A model generated the notes under the pieces. It ran no database searches. It worked only from the letters and a program-made list of their open reading frames with translations, and was not told the DNA's origin. Positions 6,969 to 14,887 of a DNA stretch of 27,684 nucleotides are shown here, piece by piece. The stretch spans positions 1 to 27,684 of the forward strand of contig JBMTYG010000030.1 of assembly GCA_049454295.1 (NCBI GenBank), in the 5' to 3' direction. Position numbers and translations under genes: made by a program. This stretch comes from UBA7803 sp049454295. GTDB lineage: Bacteria; Pseudomonadota; Gammaproteobacteria; Pseudomonadales; Azotimanducaceae. Every line of letters begins with the position of its first letter. Position 1 is the first letter of the stretch.

Positions 6969-7402
6969 CTCGTATTCAGCGCTCAGCGCTGGTGCCCTGC
7001 AGCGCCAAGATGCTCTTTGGCATCGTGGATGACGTGACGCAATACCCGACGTTTCTGCCCTGGTGCGCGGCCGCTGAAGTACTGGAATCGACGCCCACGG
7101 AGATGGTCGCCACCTTGGAGGTGGCTGGCCGCGGCGTGCGCGAGCGGTTTACGACGCGCAACCGGCGCTATCCACATGAGCGAATCGAGCTTGCATTGGT
7201 AGACGGACCCTTCCGGGCTTTCGAAGGTTCGTGGCGCTTTACACCGATTGGCGGCGAGCAGGGCTGTCGGGTCGAGCTCGCACTCCTGTTCGAGCTGAGC
7301 GGCGCCTCGGCGTTGCTTGGACCGGCGTTCTCCGCGGTGTTCGTGCGTGCGGCGGATCGCATGGTGGACGCTTTCTGCAACCGCGCGCTGACCCTCACTT
7401 GA
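6965..7402 (+). CDS. ratA: RatA family START/coenzyme-Q-binding-like protein
   Basis: The protein has 145 residues. The GTG at 6965 overlaps the transporter stop by 4 bases (GTGA) and gives the family's normal length and beginning (RIQRSALVPCSAKMLFGIVDDV). RatA/PasT proteins have a SRPBCC/START (polyketide cyclase, COQ10-like) fold. E. coli RatA is reported to interfere with 70S ribosome association, and relatives bind ubiquinone or aid its function. Visible family features are YPTFLPWC, DGPFRAFEGSWRF and the C-terminal helix AADRMVDAFCNRA. It stands in the conserved smpB-ratA-rnfH-bamE neighbourhood. Calling it a toxin would be a homology-based guess. Confidence 0.9.
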   Translation: MTRIQRSALVPCSAKMLFGIVDDVTQYPTFLPWCAAAEVLESTPTEMVATLEVAGRGVRERFTTRNRRYPHERIELALVDGPFRAFEGSWRFTPIGGEQGCRVELALLFELSGASALLGPAFSAVFVRAADRMVDAFCNRALTLT

Positions 7403-7413
7403 ACACCGGCGTT

Positions 7414-7704
7414 ATGGGAGATGCTGCGCACTCGCTCGCGCTCGTTGCCGTTTTGGCAACACCCGAGCGCGTGATCGAGGTTGAGCTCAGAGTGCCGGAG
7501 GGTACGACGGTAGGGGCTGCCATTCGTGCGGCAAGTGACCTGCCGCCATTTGCGGGTATCGATCTCGAGTCGATGCCGGTGGGCATTTTCGGTGAGCCGG
7601 TGGCGCGCACCCGTGTTGTCGCGGCTCATGATCGGATCGAGTTCTATCTGCCGCTGCGCATCGATCCTATGGAAGCGAGGCGTCAGCGCAGTCTCATCAA
7701 GTAG
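7414..7704 (+). CDS. rnfH: RnfH family protein (UPF0125), ubiquitin-like fold
   Basis: The protein has 96 residues from ATG 7414. A TTG at 7399 overlaps the ratA stop (TTGA) and would add five residues; neither has a strong ribosome site. RnfH has a beta-grasp fold and is found next to ratA in many gammaproteobacteria; its molecular role is not settled. Family residues are ATPERVIEVELRVPEGTTV, the VGIFGEPV turn, and the ending DRIEFYLPLRIDPMEARRQR, which is the signature of the family. It is the last gene of the transporter-ratA-rnfH operon and converges on bamE. Confidence 0.9.
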   Translation: MGDAAHSLALVAVLATPERVIEVELRVPEGTTVGAAIRAASDLPPFAGIDLESMPVGIFGEPVARTRVVAAHDRIEFYLPLRIDPMEARRQRSLIK

Positions 7705-7719
7705 ACCGGGATGACCATC

Positions 7720-7752
7720 GGCTTCGGCGACTGCGCCTGATCAGCCTTTTTT
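7720..7752 (+). terminator. Rho-independent terminator-like hairpin after rnfH
   Basis: GGCT (7720-7723) pairs with AGCC (7743-7746), enclosing GGCG (7726-7729) with CGCC (7734-7737) and an ACTG loop. TTTTTT (7747-7752) follows on the forward strand. The internal loop is asymmetric. It overlaps the end of bamE on the other strand and would end the operon containing rnfH. Confidence 0.5.
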
Positions 7753-8169
7753 GTTCTCGTTAGGTTCGCTGATGGTTTCCGGCACGTCCGGGGTCGTGAT
7801 CGCCGTTGGGGTGTAGTCGCCATCGAAGTGAGTGACCGTATCACCCTCGAAGTAGATCGAGAGGCGCTTGCGCTCTAGATACTCCCCTGGGATTTCTATG
7901 GAGTAGAGATAATCCCAACGTGAATCATTGAACGAATTGCGGTGAATAGGCTCGCCCATGATGAACATCACCTGCTCCCGTGAAAGCCCGGGTTTCAGCT
8001 GGTCGATCATCCGCTGCGTGATGACATTGCCCTGCTGGATAGCGACCTTGTGCAGCCGCGGCAGCCGGAAATTAGGCATGCTGCAGGCAGCCTGCGCGAG
8101 GCAGGCGAGTATCAAGGCCGATCCGATAAGAACGCGCATGAACGGGTTCCGGTGTAGCAGGATGGTCAT
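7741..8169 (-). CDS. bamE: Outer membrane assembly lipoprotein BamE (SmpA/OmlA)
   Basis: The protein has 142 residues from the ATG at 8169, which overlaps the recN stop as ATGA; a second ATG at 8139 gives a 132-residue form with a tidier signal peptide. BamE is the small lipoprotein of the BAM complex that helps insert beta-barrel proteins in the outer membrane. Core family sequence is IQQGNVITQRMIDQLKPGLSREQVMFIMGEP and SRWDYLYS. The lipidated cysteine is probably Cys29 (AQAACS), since its distance to the QQGNV motif matches homologues, but the lipobox is unusual with Gln at -3; Cys23 (ILAC) is an alternative. No fur gene lies beside it, unlike the usual bamE/fur pair. Confidence 0.94.
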   Translation of the reverse strand: MTILLHRNPFMRVLIGSALILACLAQAACSMPNFRLPRLHKVAIQQGNVITQRMIDQLKPGLSREQVMFIMGEPIHRNSFNDSRWDYLYSIEIPGEYLERKRLSIYFEGDTVTHFDGDYTPTAITTPDVPETISEPNENKKG

Positions 8170-9851
8170 GGTAGCCGAGGCGGGCAGTCGGTATGAAGCG
8201 ACCCTGCGTCTTCGAACAGAGTTCTCGCGTATTCCCGGGTGCGATCGGTGATGTCGGCGCCAGCCAGCATGCGGGCGAGTTCCTCGATTCGGCTGTCATG
8301 GTCGAGGCGGTCGATGCGCGTCTCTTGCGCCGTGTCCTTGCGCACTCGCAGGTGATGGTGCCCGAGTGCCGCAACTTGCGGCGCATGGGTGACGCACAGC
8401 ACCTGGGCGTTGTCCGCGAGCGCTCGGAGTAGGCGGCCCACAACATCGGCGGTAGTGCCGCCAACCCCCACGTCTGCCTCGTCAAGCACGAGACACGGCA
8501 ACTCGCTCCGCGCGGCGGCAACCACCTGGATCGCCAGACTGATACGGGCGCGTTCCCCACCGGACGCAATTCGTCCCAGCGGCCCGGGTGGGTAGTTCGG
8601 GTTGGTGCGCACGTGGAAGTCCACGGCGTCGGTGCCTGATTCGTTCTCGGCAGCCTCGAAGGCAATCTCCAGCGCGCCACCCTCAATGCCAAGGGTCTGC
8701 ATGCAGGCCCCTACGGCCGCGCCAAACTGCAGTGCGAGACTCCGGCGCATTTGGCTGAGCATAGCCGCATGTTGTTGGTAGCGAGCCTTTGCATCCGCGG
8801 CGCGCGCGATGAGCGCATTGAGCATCGAGCGGTCCGTGGCAAGTCCGGAAAGCTCCACTCGGAGTGCCTCGGCATGGGCAGGGAGGTCGGCAGGGGGCAC
8901 CCGGTGTTTGCGCGCGATGTCCATCACAACCTCGAGGCGAGCCTCGACTGCAGCGAGGGCGGACGGATCTATGTCGAGGCTATCGTCCCAGGCGCGCAAA
9001 TCGCGCGCGGCATCGTCGATGAGCTCGCTCGCTGCGCGCAAGGTCTCGCGAGCGCCCGCGAGGCGCGGATGCGGGTCGTCGATGTCCTCGAGAAGTCGCT
9101 GCGTGCGCCCGATCGAGCGTTCTTCGCTCAACAGGTGCAGCGCCGTGGCAGCGGCATCGCGCAGCGATTTAGCCTGTGCCAGCCTGCGGTGCTGTGCGTC
9201 GATGACGTCGAACTCCCCGGGCGCAAGACCGAGCCCATCCAATTCCTCGAGTTGGTAGGAGAGCAGGGCCGCACGATCCTCCCGCGCGGTAGCAGCTGCG
9301 GCGAGTTCCTCCGCCGCGCTGGTCGAGGCGCGCCATTCGCGGAAGGCCTCGCGGCACGCCTGTCGCAACTCCGCATCGACGCCATAATCATCGAGCAGTG
9401 CAAGCTGGATATCGCGGCGCAGCAGCCGTGCGTTTTCGTGCTGGCCATGAATGTCGACGAGCCCTTCGCACAGAGCCTTGAGGGTCTGCACGGTGGCGGG
9501 TGATCCGTTGACGAAGGCGCGCGAGCGCCCGTCCGCGCTGATCACGCGTCGAACCAGACAGCGACCAGGCTGGTCGGTGTCCTCGAGCGCGAGTTCATGC
9601 ATGAGGGCAAGCGCCACCGGGTAGGCGCCCAGGTCGAACTCAGCCGAAATGTCGGCGCGCGCAGCGCCGGGTCGAACCACATCCGCTGCCCCGCGTTCCC
9701 CGAGCACGAGCGCCAGTGCACCGAGCAAAATGGACTTGCCCGCGCCCGACGCGCCGGTGATGACCGTCAAGCCGGGCTCGAAGTTCACGTCGAGTTCGGA
9801 GACCAGCGCGAAATCGCGGACGGTCAGACTCTTCAGTACTGGGGGTCGCAT
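8166..9851 (-). CDS. recN: DNA repair protein RecN (SMC-like ATPase)
   Basis: The protein has 561 residues from ATG 9851. RecN is a cohesin-like ATPase that acts on double-strand breaks with RecA. The Walker A is GASGAGKS at residues 33-40 (most homologues have GETGAGKS). A long alpha-helical coiled-coil region with many Glu, Arg and Ala follows. The C-terminal head carries the signature ASGGERARISLAIQV and the Walker B-like LPCLVLDEADVGVGGTTADVVG, then the H-loop VLCVTHAPQVAALGHHH. The length is close to E. coli RecN (553). It overlaps bamE by 4 bases. The 42-base gap to hrcA contains no LexA-type CTGT-N8-ACAG box. Confidence 0.96.
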   Translation of the reverse strand: MRPPVLKSLTVRDFALVSELDVNFEPGLTVITGASGAGKSILLGALALVLGERGAADVVRPGAARADISAEFDLGAYPVALALMHELALEDTDQPGRCLVRRVISADGRSRAFVNGSPATVQTLKALCEGLVDIHGQHENARLLRRDIQLALLDDYGVDAELRQACREAFREWRASTSAAEELAAAATAREDRAALLSYQLEELDGLGLAPGEFDVIDAQHRRLAQAKSLRDAAATALHLLSEERSIGRTQRLLEDIDDPHPRLAGARETLRAASELIDDAARDLRAWDDSLDIDPSALAAVEARLEVVMDIARKHRVPPADLPAHAEALRVELSGLATDRSMLNALIARAADAKARYQQHAAMLSQMRRSLALQFGAAVGACMQTLGIEGGALEIAFEAAENESGTDAVDFHVRTNPNYPPGPLGRIASGGERARISLAIQVVAAARSELPCLVLDEADVGVGGTTADVVGRLLRALADNAQVLCVTHAPQVAALGHHHLRVRKDTAQETRIDRLDHDSRIEELARMLAGADITDRTREYARTLFEDAGSLHTDCPPRLP

Positions 9852-9853
9852 GG

Positions 9854-9882
9854 CTTGATCTTACTCAAGAGCCGCGTTTAAT
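9854..9882 (+). promoter_or_regulatory. Candidate hrcA promoter with overlapping dyad CTTGA-N6-TCAAG
   Basis: TTGATC (9855-9860) and TTTAAT (9877-9882) are spaced by 16 bases; the start would be about 5 bases before the hrcA ATG. The -35 lies inside an inverted repeat, CTTGA (9854-9858) and TCAAG (9865-9869). The whole recN-hrcA gap is only 42 bases. Confidence 0.35.
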
Positions 9883-9893
9883 TTGTAATCCGG

Positions 9894-10940
9894 ATGAGAA
9901 AGACCGGCGACGATATTCTGGATGTGCGCGCCCAGCGAGTTTTCAAGCTGCTGGTCGAGCACTATATCTCCGAAGGCACCCCGGTGCCGTCGCGGCGCCT
10001 TGCCGTTCAGCCGGGCGTGGAAGTCAGCCCAGCGACGGTCCGTAATATCCTCGCGGAACTGGAGCACCACGGGTTTGTGCGAGCGCCGCACACGTCTGCG
10101 GGGCGTATTCCCACAGAGCGGGGACTGCGGTTCTTCGTCGATAGCCTGTTGCATGTGCGTCCTCTGGATGACCGCCAAATCGAGCGCCTGCGCGACCGCC
10201 TGAATCCCGATCTTGAACCGAAGGTTCTGTTGCAGTCGGCATCCGAACTCTTGTCGCATCTTACGCACATGGCTTGCGTGATTACGCTGCCGCATCGGGA
10301 TCAGGCGGCGCTGCGGCACGTGGAGTTCCTGCCGCTGTCCGGTCGGCGGGTGCTCGTAATCCTCGTGCTTAACGATCGCGAGGTGCAGAACCGGGTCATT
10401 CGAACCGATCGCGATTACGACGCCACCGAGCTCAATCAGGCAGCGAACTATCTGAATCAGGAGTTCGGCGGCATGACCTTGGTACAGATCCGCTCGTCGT
10501 TGCTCACAAGCATGCAGGCAGACAAGGAGCACATGGATCGGCTGCTGCAAACCGCGCTCGACGTAGCCGCCCGCGCGTTTGAAGGGCAGTCCGCGGATGG
10601 CACCCAGGAACTCGTAGTGGCAGGCGAGAGCAATGTGCTCGACTTCAGCGCTAATACGGAACAGGTACGACGCCTGTTCGATGCCTTTTCGCGCAAGGGC
10701 AGTTTGCTTGATCTACTGGACCGATGCGCGGCAAGCGACGGCATTCAGCTTTTCATCGGTAAAGAGTCAGGGTTCGAGATTCTGGAAGATCTCAGTTTGG
10801 TGATGGCGCCCTATGGCCAGGGGGGGCGAGTCGCTGGCGTGCTCGGCGTGATCGGTCCGACGCGTATGGCCTATCAGGAAGTCATCCCCGCAGTGGACGT
10901 GACCGCGCGCGTGCTCGGCGCCGCAATGAATTTTGTGTAG
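9894..10940 (+). CDS. hrcA: Heat-inducible transcription repressor HrcA
   Basis: The protein has 348 residues from ATG 9894, with no clear Shine-Dalgarno upstream (only CCGG before the ATG). HrcA represses groESL and dnaK operons by binding CIRCE inverted repeats, and its folding depends on GroEL. The N-terminal winged helix is plain: AQRVFKLLVEHYISEGTPVPSRRL, then SPATVRNILAELEHHGFVRAPHTSAGRIPTERGLRFFVD. The central and C-terminal parts include the GGMTLVQIR and LIGPTRM-like (GVIGPTRMAYQEVIPAVDVTA) family segments. It heads the hrcA-grpE-dnaK-dnaJ cluster, the arrangement recalled from Xanthomonas. I see no CIRCE (TTAGCACTC-N9-GAGTGCTAA) in front of hrcA or grpE. Confidence 0.95.
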   Translation: MRKTGDDILDVRAQRVFKLLVEHYISEGTPVPSRRLAVQPGVEVSPATVRNILAELEHHGFVRAPHTSAGRIPTERGLRFFVDSLLHVRPLDDRQIERLRDRLNPDLEPKVLLQSASELLSHLTHMACVITLPHRDQAALRHVEFLPLSGRRVLVILVLNDREVQNRVIRTDRDYDATELNQAANYLNQEFGGMTLVQIRSSLLTSMQADKEHMDRLLQTALDVAARAFEGQSADGTQELVVAGESNVLDFSANTEQVRRLFDAFSRKGSLLDLLDRCAASDGIQLFIGKESGFEILEDLSLVMAPYGQGGRVAGVLGVIGPTRMAYQEVIPAVDVTARVLGAAMNFV

Positions 10941-10961
10941 CAACCTTCGGTTGATCTCCTG

Positions 10962-10991
10962 CCCTTGAAATTTCCGAGGGGCGCCCCACCT
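10962..10991 (+). promoter_or_regulatory. Sigma-32 (RpoH) heat-shock promoter of grpE-dnaK-dnaJ
   Basis: CCCTTGAA (10962-10969) is followed after 14 bases by CCCCACCT (10984-10991). The sigma-32 consensus is CCCTTGAA, 13-15 bases, CCCCATnT, so the match is near complete apart from T-to-C in the -10. It lies about 56 bases before grpE, after the hrcA stop. Confidence 0.7.
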
Positions 10992-11047
10992 TGCCTGGTT
11001 GAGGTCGGTCCCACCATGGGCTCCGACGTAATGCCAGGGAGCCGCAC

Positions 11048-11647
11048 GTGTCTACGCAAGAACCCGCCAAAGAGACCGCTCAGGATCAAACCCCTGCCTC
11101 CAGCGTAGAGATGCCACCAGAGAGTGGGCAGCAACAGCCGGGCTCAGGATTCGCCGGCGCCAGCCCCGAGGGCGACCTCGCAGACCTTGCCCGGCAGCTC
11201 GAGAGCGCGCTGAGCGAGATCGGCTCGCTGCGCGATCAAGCCCTGCGGGCGCAGGCCGAGGCAGAAAATGCTCGCCGGCGGGCGCAGCGTGACGTCGAGA
11301 GCGCGCATCGGTTCGGTCTCGAAAAATTCCTGGGCGAACTGCTCCCGGTGGCTGATAGCCTGGAGAAAGCCGTGGAGGTGGCCCGGTCCACCGACGGCGC
11401 CGGGGCTATAGCAGACGGCGTCGAGCTCTCTTTGCGAATGTTTATTGGTGTCCTCGCTAAAGCCGGCGTGGAGCAGATCGATCCGGCTGGTGCTCCATTT
11501 GATCCGCAGCGGCACGAAGCCATGGCCCTGGTGCCGAATCCCCATGCGGAGCCTAACTCGGTCATCGACGTGCTGCAGCGTGGCTATGTTCTGAATGGTC
11601 GGCTGGTACGGGCCGCCAAGGTGGTCGTTAGCAAGGCGCCGGGTTGA
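11048..11647 (+). CDS. grpE: Nucleotide exchange factor GrpE
   Basis: The protein has 199 residues with a GTG start at 11048. AGGGAG at 11036-11041 lies 6 bases upstream and decides the start. GrpE releases ADP from DnaK. Visible are a disordered Ser/Gln/Glu-rich N-terminus, a long helix (LARQLESALSEIGSLRDQALRAQAEAENARRR region) that dimerises, the block RFGLEKFLGELLPVADSLEKA, and the beta-wing signature FDPQRHEAMALV with VLQRGYVLNGRLVRAAKVVVSK. It lies behind the sigma-32 promoter and before dnaK, with 97 bases between grpE and dnaK. Confidence 0.96.
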   Translation: MSTQEPAKETAQDQTPASSVEMPPESGQQQPGSGFAGASPEGDLADLARQLESALSEIGSLRDQALRAQAEAENARRRAQRDVESAHRFGLEKFLGELLPVADSLEKAVEVARSTDGAGAIADGVELSLRMFIGVLAKAGVEQIDPAGAPFDPQRHEAMALVPNPHAEPNSVIDVLQRGYVLNGRLVRAAKVVVSKAPG

Positions 11648-11676
11648 TTCATTGCGAACACGGGGTTGAAACGGGC

Positions 11677-11722
11677 GCGGACGTCCGCACATTGGCGTCA
11701 GGAAGGCCCGCATGGGACGGGC
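11677..11722 (+). other. Two hairpins in the grpE-dnaK spacer
   Basis: GCGGACGTCCGC (11677-11688) is a perfect 12-base palindrome. GCCCG (11706-11710) pairs with CGGGC (11718-11722) across a 7-base loop. Both sit before the dnaK ribosome site (AGGAG at about 11734). They could be an mRNA processing or stability element; no T-run follows. Confidence 0.35.
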
Positions 11723-11744
11723 GCACGGAATTCAGGAGAAGGAT

Positions 11745-13658
11745 ATGGGCAGGATCATCGGCATCGACCTCGGCACGACCAACTCGTGCGTGGCGGTCAT
11801 GGAAGGCAAGGACGTTCGCGTCATTGAGAACTCTGAGGGTGACCGCACCACCCCCTCGATCATCGCTTACACGGAGGACGGCGAGATCCTGGTAGGCCAG
11901 AGCGCCAAGCGACAGGCAGTCACCAATCCGAAGAACACGCTGTTTGCGGTCAAGCGCCTTATCGGTCGCAAATTCGGCGATGGGGTGGTGCAGAAGGACA
12001 TCAAGATGGTGCCCTACAACATCGTTCAGGCGAAGAATGGCGATGCCTGGGTTGAGGTGAAAAGCGAGAAGCTGGCGCCGCCGCAGATCTCGGCCGAAGT
12101 CCTGAAAAAGATGAAGAAGACCGCTGAGGACTACCTCGGTGAGGCGGTCACCGAAGCGGTCATCACGGTGCCCGCCTACTTTGACGATTCGCAGCGTCAG
12201 GCGACGAAAGATGCGGGTCGAATTGCTGGGCTCGAGGTGAAGCGCATCATCAACGAACCGACCGCGGCTGCGCTGGCTTATGGCATGGACAAGAAGCGCG
12301 GTGACGCCAAGATTGCGGTGTACGACCTGGGTGGCGGCACGTTTGACGTCTCTATCATCGAGATCGCCTCGGTCGACGGCGAGCACCAGTTCGAAGTGCT
12401 GGCGACGAACGGCGACACGTTCCTGGGTGGTGAGGACTTCGACCTGCGCGTCATCGAGTACTTGGCGGAGGAGTTTCGTAAAGACCACAAGATCGACCTG
12501 CGCCAGGACCCGCTCGCGCTGCAGCGTTTGAAGGAGGCTGCCGAGAAAGCCAAGATCGAGCTGTCGAACAGCCAGCAAACCGAGATCAATCTGCCCTACA
12601 TCACGGCGGACCAGACGGGCCCGAAGCATCTGGTGTTGAAGCTGACGCGGGCGAAGCTCGAGGCGCTGGTCGAGGAACTCGTCGAGCGAACCATCGGGCC
12701 CTGCCGCACCGCATTGCAGGATGCCGGGTTGTCGGCTGGAGAAATCGACGATGTCATTCTGGTGGGTGGCCAGACGCGCATGCCGCTGGTCCAGGACAAG
12801 GTCAAGGCGTTTTTCGGCAAGGAGCCACGGCGGGACGTCAATCCTGACGAAGCGGTGGCGATTGGTGCGGCTATCCAGGGCGCAGTGCTCTCGGGTGATG
12901 TGAAAGACGTGCTGCTGCTGGACGTCACGCCGCTCTCGCTGGGTATTGAGACGCTTGGCGGGGTGATGAGCGTGCTCATCGAAAAGAACACGACCATCCC
13001 GACCAAAAAGCAGCAAGTGTTCTCGACGGCAGATGACAACCAGACTGCCGTAACGATTCACGTGTTGCAGGGCGAGCGCAAACAGGCGTCGTCCAACAAA
13101 TCGTTGGGTCGGTTCGATCTTTCGGACATTCCGCCGGCGCCCCGCGGCATGCCGCAGATTGAGGTGAGTTTCGACATCGACGCCAACGGAATTCTGAACG
13201 TATCCGCAAAGGACAAGGCGACGGGTAAGCAGCAGTCGATTGTCATCAAGGCGTCGAGTGGTCTTTCCGACAGCGAGATCGAACGTATGGTGCGAGACGC
13301 TGAAGCGCACTCCGAGGAGGATGCGCGGTTCGAGGAGATGGTGACGTTGCGCAATCAGGCGGATGGCATGATTCACGCCAGCCGCAAGGCTGTGTCCGAT
13401 GCGGCAGACAAGATCACCGACGCAGAGCGCGAGGCGGTCGAGGCGGCGGTATCCGCACTTGAGGCGGCGGTCAAAAATGGTGACAAGGCCGAGATCGAGG
13501 CTAAGATGCAAAGCCTCTCCGAGGCGTCGGCGGCTGTCGCCCAGAAGCTCTACAGCGAAGCCGGTCCTGGTCCCGAGGCAGCGAGCGATGCCGACTCAGC
13601 GACGACCGGGGACACGGTCGATGCCGAGTTCGAGGAAGTCGACGACAGGAAAAAGTGA
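11745..13658 (+). CDS. dnaK: Molecular chaperone DnaK (Hsp70)
   Basis: The protein has 637 residues. The frame is open further upstream, but ATG 11745 with AGGAG just before it gives the invariant start MGRIIGIDLGTTNSCVAV. DnaK binds unfolded peptides in an ATP-dependent cycle with DnaJ and GrpE. The ATPase domain carries the phosphate-1 loop IDLGTTNS, the phosphate-2 loop VYDLGGGTFDVSI with the autophosphorylated Thr, and the adenosine motif ILVGGQTRMP. The linker DVLLLDVTPLSLGIE follows, then the peptide-binding domain, the helical lid, and a tail ending DAEFEEVDD, close to the co-chaperone EEVD-type end. Length is standard (E. coli 638). Confidence 0.98.
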   Translation: MGRIIGIDLGTTNSCVAVMEGKDVRVIENSEGDRTTPSIIAYTEDGEILVGQSAKRQAVTNPKNTLFAVKRLIGRKFGDGVVQKDIKMVPYNIVQAKNGDAWVEVKSEKLAPPQISAEVLKKMKKTAEDYLGEAVTEAVITVPAYFDDSQRQATKDAGRIAGLEVKRIINEPTAAALAYGMDKKRGDAKIAVYDLGGGTFDVSIIEIASVDGEHQFEVLATNGDTFLGGEDFDLRVIEYLAEEFRKDHKIDLRQDPLALQRLKEAAEKAKIELSNSQQTEINLPYITADQTGPKHLVLKLTRAKLEALVEELVERTIGPCRTALQDAGLSAGEIDDVILVGGQTRMPLVQDKVKAFFGKEPRRDVNPDEAVAIGAAIQGAVLSGDVKDVLLLDVTPLSLGIETLGGVMSVLIEKNTTIPTKKQQVFSTADDNQTAVTIHVLQGERKQASSNKSLGRFDLSDIPPAPRGMPQIEVSFDIDANGILNVSAKDKATGKQQSIVIKASSGLSDSEIERMVRDAEAHSEEDARFEEMVTLRNQADGMIHASRKAVSDAADKITDAEREAVEAAVSALEAAVKNGDKAEIEAKMQSLSEASAAVAQKLYSEAGPGPEAASDADSATTGDTVDAEFEEVDDRKK

Positions 13659-13718
13659 TGCAGCGTGGCCGGGTCGCCAGTCGATCCGGCCGCCCTCTCC
13701 CCGAGGATCTTTTGCTCC

Positions 13719-14846
13719 ATGGCCAAGCGTGATTATTACGAGGTGCTCGGGGTCGAGCGCGAAGCGGATGCGGCTGAGATCAAGAAGGCCTACCGCCGGT
13801 TGGCTATGAAATTTCATCCCGACCGAAATCCCGAGGATGAGTCTGCCGCCGAAAAATTCAAGGAGGCGAGCGAGGCCTACGAGGTGCTGTCCAACGAAGA
13901 GCAGCGCGCTGCCTACGACCGTTTTGGTCACGCTGGGCTGAGCGGTGCCGGAGCGGGTGCAGGCCAGGGCTTCGCTGGCGGCAGTTTCAGCGATATTTTT
14001 GGTGACGTTTTCGGCGACATCTTCGGCGGTGGCCGGGGTCGGGGCGGCGTGCAGCGCGGGGCGGACCTGCGCTATGGCCTGGAGCTCGATCTTGAGCAGG
14101 CCGTCAGTGGCGACACGGTCGAGATCCGTGTGCCGGTCCTGGCCGCGTGCGGGGACTGCGATGGCTCCGGGGCGAAGCCGGGAACCCGTCCGAGCACCTG
14201 CACGGATTGCGGTGGTGCCGGTCAGATTAGGGTTGCCCAGGGGTTCTTCTCGCTCCAACAGACCTGCCCGAGATGTCGTGGCGCGGGCAAGATGATTACC
14301 GACCCCTGCGGTACCTGCGCGGGCCGCGGCCGAGTGGAGAAGCGCAAGACACTGTCGGTAAAGATCCCGGCCGGAGTGGATACGGGCGACCGCATTCGTT
14401 TGGCCGGAGAAGGCGAAGCGGGGGTCATGGGAGGTCCGCCGGGAGATCTCTATGTCCAGATCGAAGTGCGCGAGCATGCGATTTTCGCCCGCGATGGACG
14501 CAATCTTTTCTGCGAGGTGCCCATCAACTTCGTGGATGCAGCGCTTGGAGGCGAGCTTGAAGTGCCCACCCTGAATGGGCGTGTGAAGCTCAAGATTCCG
14601 GCTGAGACCCAGACCGGCAAATTATTCCGCCTGCGCGGGAAGGGGGTTACCCCGGTTCGCGGCGGCGGAGTGGGCGATTTGCTGTGCAAGGTCGTCGTCG
14701 AAACGCCGGTCAACCTGTCGGAACGGCAGCGGGCGCTCCTGCGAGAATTTCAGGAATCCATGGTCGGTGCAGGTGAAAAGCACTCGCCGAAGGAAAGCTC
14801 CTGGTTCAAGGGTGTGAAGGATTTTTTTGACGGTCTGACGCGCTGA
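13719..14846 (+). CDS. dnaJ: Co-chaperone DnaJ (Hsp40)
   Basis: The protein has 375 residues from ATG 13719, where the canonical MAKRDYYEVLGV begins; GAGG lies 12 bases upstream, a somewhat long spacing, and 60 bases separate it from dnaK. DnaJ stimulates the DnaK ATPase and delivers clients. The J domain has the HPD tripeptide in KFHPDRNPED. A Gly/Phe-rich stretch (GAGAGQGFAGGSFSDIFGD) follows. The zinc-binding domain has four CxxCxGxG repeats, seen as CGDCDGSG, CTDCGGAG, CPRCRGAG and CGTCAGRG. The C-terminal peptide-binding domains complete a full-length type A DnaJ. It is the last gene of the chaperone operon. Confidence 0.97.
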   Translation: MAKRDYYEVLGVEREADAAEIKKAYRRLAMKFHPDRNPEDESAAEKFKEASEAYEVLSNEEQRAAYDRFGHAGLSGAGAGAGQGFAGGSFSDIFGDVFGDIFGGGRGRGGVQRGADLRYGLELDLEQAVSGDTVEIRVPVLAACGDCDGSGAKPGTRPSTCTDCGGAGQIRVAQGFFSLQQTCPRCRGAGKMITDPCGTCAGRGRVEKRKTLSVKIPAGVDTGDRIRLAGEGEAGVMGGPPGDLYVQIEVREHAIFARDGRNLFCEVPINFVDAALGGELEVPTLNGRVKLKIPAETQTGKLFRLRGKGVTPVRGGGVGDLLCKVVVETPVNLSERQRALLREFQESMVGAGEKHSPKESSWFKGVKDFFDGLTR

Positions 14847-14887
14847 GGGCGAAGCATCGCGGCACTCGGTCGACGGGGAGATGAAAG

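Noticed and set aside
6965..7704. ratA-rnfH as a toxin-antitoxin pair
   Set aside because: Their order near smpB and bamE is a conserved housekeeping neighbourhood; antitoxin action of RnfH is not supported by the sequence.
10941..10953. CAACC-TTC-GGTTG hairpin right after the hrcA stop as a terminator
   Set aside because: The stem is only 5 bp and there is no T-run; the sigma-32 promoter just downstream explains the region better.
11662..11692. Second sigma-32-like site (GTTGAAA ... CCGCACAT) before dnaK
   Set aside because: The -10 half is a poor match to CCCCATnT, and the stronger site lies before grpE.
11649..13511. Long reverse-strand open frame (about 620 codons) opposite dnaK
   Set aside because: It is the antisense shadow of dnaK's GC-biased codons; it has no family motifs and a composition rich in Arg, His, Leu and Val.
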